From positions 1 through 14,822 of the forward strand of contig JAFVYT010000178.1 in the NCBI GenBank assembly GCA_017508505.1: a stretch of DNA of 14,822 nt, written 5' to 3'. Source of the stretch: Clostridia bacterium. GTDB taxonomy: Bacteria; Bacillota_A; Clostridia; Oscillospirales; SIG627. Shown in pieces: positions 13,802 through 14,822 of the stretch; the first letter of the stretch is position 1, and each line of letters begins with the position of its first letter. The translations under genes were made by a program, and so were the position numbers. The notes under the pieces are model-generated. The model was not told the DNA's origin. It did not search any database and was given only the letters and a program-made list of their open reading frames with translations.

Positions 13802-14374
13802 ATGGAAAAGAAAGTTTTGGTTGAAACTTCTGCCCGCCACGTCCATTTGTCTCAGGAGCACATCGAGGCGCTCTTCGGCAAGGGATACCAGCTCACCCAC
13901 AAGAAGGATCTGTCCCAGCCCGGCCAGTACGCCTGCGAAGAGAGAGTCAATATCACCGGTGAGAAGGGCACCATTAAGAACGTCATCATTCTCGGACCTG
14001 CCCGTCCCGCTTCTCAGGTAGAGATTTCCGCTACCGATGCCAGAAGCCTCGGCGTCAAGGCTCCCATCCGCGAGTCCGGCGACGTTGCCGGCTCCGGCGC
14101 CTGCACCATTTCCGTGGGCGATAAGAGCGTAGAGCTCGCAGAGGGCGTGATCGTGGCAAAGCGTCACATTCATATGACCTGCGCCGACGCTGCTGCCTTC
14201 GGTGTTGCCGACAAGCAGATCGTCAAGGTTCGCGTGGAGGGTGAGAGAGCCCTGATCTTCGACGAGGTCGTCGTCAGAGTCAGCGACAAGTTCGCGCTCG
14301 CCATGCACATCGACACCGATGAGTCCAATGCCGCCTGTGCCGCCCCCGGCACCATGGGCGTTCTGGTTGACTAA
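13802..14374 (+). CDS. pduL: Phosphate propanoyltransferase / phosphotransacylase PduL
   Basis: PduL transfers an acyl group between CoA and phosphate (propanoyl- or acetyl-phosphate), usually feeding an acetate kinase for ATP. The 190-residue product has the two PduL zinc sites: H13 and H15 in SARHVHLS, and H122 and H124 in AKRHIHMT, plus the family end SDKFALAMHIDTDESNA. There is no 20-residue amphipathic N-terminal targeting peptide, so the enzyme is probably cytosolic rather than in a microcompartment. The start at 13802 is set by AGGAG eight bases upstream; an in-frame ATG at 13757 falls inside the -10 box and is rejected. It is 21 bases before the scaffold gene, so both may share a transcript. 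Confidence 0.94.
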   Translation: MEKKVLVETSARHVHLSQEHIEALFGKGYQLTHKKDLSQPGQYACEERVNITGEKGTIKNVIILGPARPASQVEISATDARSLGVKAPIRESGDVAGSGACTISVGDKSVELAEGVIVAKRHIHMTCADAAAFGVADKQIVKVRVEGERALIFDEVVVRVSDKFALAMHIDTDESNAACAAPGTMGVLVD

Positions 14375-14395
14375 ATTGAGAAAGGAATTTTGAAA

Positions 14396-14822
14396 ATGAG
14401 CATGTACACCGAAGATGTAGAAAACATGTGCGTTGTGGCGAAAGGCCCCAAGCACGGCCCCGCTCCCATTCCCGAAGAAGGCAGATGGGTCAAGGCTTAC
14501 GACGTGACCGACATTTCCGGTCTGTCCCACGGTATCGGCTGGTGCGCACCCCAGCAGGGTATGTGCAAGCTGACCCTCAACGTTAAGAAGGGTATCATCG
14601 AAGAGGCTCTGGTGGAGACCAGCGGCTGCTCCGGTATGACCCACTCCGCTGCTATGGCAGCCGAGATTCTGCAGGGCAAGACCATTCTGGAAGCCCTGAA
14701 CACCGACCTCGTCTGCGACGCCATCAACGTGGCCATGCGCGAGATCTTCAAGCAGCTGGCCTACGGCCGCAGCCAGACCGCGTTCTCCGAGGGCGGTCTC
14801 CCGATCGGCGCGGGCCTTGAGG
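14396..14822 (+). CDS. Partial CDS, IscU/NifU-like iron-sulfur cluster assembly scaffold protein
   Basis: The first 142 codons lie in the window and the gene continues past the edge. The sequence has the fold seen in NifU-N-like clostridial scaffold proteins: three likely ligand cysteines at C50, C57 and C78 (WCAPQQGMC and TSGCSGMTHSAAMAAEIL), followed by a helix with GKTILEALN. Such proteins form a [2Fe-2S] or [4Fe-4S] cluster and pass it on. Related genes in Clostridia often sit beside a GGGtGRT-family gene, which could be the next one but is out of view. AAAGGA nine bases upstream supports the ATG at 14396; an ATG two codons later (14402) is an alternative start. Confidence 0.8.
   Translation, partial: MSMYTEDVENMCVVAKGPKHGPAPIPEEGRWVKAYDVTDISGLSHGIGWCAPQQGMCKLTLNVKKGIIEEALVETSGCSGMTHSAAMAAEILQGKTILEALNTDLVCDAINVAMREIFKQLAYGRSQTAFSEGGLPIGAGLE

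Noticed and set aside
1..14822. CRISPR arrays, insertion sequences, rRNA, integrase or attachment sites
   Set aside because: No regularly spaced direct repeats, transposase or integrase motifs, or rRNA sequence were seen on either strand.

Overview
The window looks like a chromosomal segment from an uncultured, low-to-moderate complexity Bacillota genome, most likely class Clostridia. Reasons seen in the sequence: strong AGGAGG-type ribosome binding sites, consensus sigma-A promoters in AT-rich intergenic DNA, a lon-engB pair as in Bacillus and relatives, a class B sortase, a SigH-type sigma factor, and a PduL-type phosphotransacylase next to an IscU/NifU-like scaffold. Coding DNA is GC-rich and intergenic DNA is clearly AT-rich. 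I cannot name a genus.

Layout. Positions 1-465 (minus) hold the 5' part of a gene that runs off the window, possibly a sensor protein. It is divergent from lon across a 222-bp intergenic region with phased A-tracts and two extended -10 promoters. Then, all on plus: lon (688-3024) and engB (3021-3617), overlapping by 4 bp; an unrecognised 152-aa protein (3684-4142), itself overlapping by 4 bp a DinG/Rad3-family iron-sulfur helicase (4139-6409); and a class B sortase with a long disordered cytoplasmic tail (6454-7953). A decayed Dabb-family gene lies on minus at 7943-8248, with its start codon changed and an in-frame stop.

A perfect consensus promoter (8410-8438) drives a SigH-like sigma factor (8471-9046). 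Directly after it comes a compact RNA with a tRNA-like four-arm fold but no anticodon loop (9059-9133), then a two-site zinc-ribbon protein (9162-9440) and a strong bidirectional terminator (9457-9485). Converging on that terminator is a two-gene minus cassette: a 65-aa acidic coiled-coil protein and a 184-aa basic protein with a sigma-region-4-like helix-turn-helix. Its promoter is a perfect TTGACA-17-TATAAT with a perfect 12-bp palindrome in the spacer and related sites upstream.

Divergent from that cassette is a four-gene plus-strand operon (10494-13707): a GT2 glycosyltransferase fused to a GtrA-like membrane domain, a phosphodiester glycosidase-family ectoprotein, a 91-aa two-helix membrane protein and an eight-helix membrane protein. 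This looks like a cell-envelope glycan unit. The window ends with a separately promoted pduL (13802-14374) and the start of an iron-sulfur scaffold-like gene (14396 to the edge).

The best candidates for something undescribed are the tRNA-like leader RNA between the sigma factor and zinc-ribbon genes, and the palindrome-controlled two-gene regulatory cassette. Everything else is mostly conventional housekeeping or envelope content.
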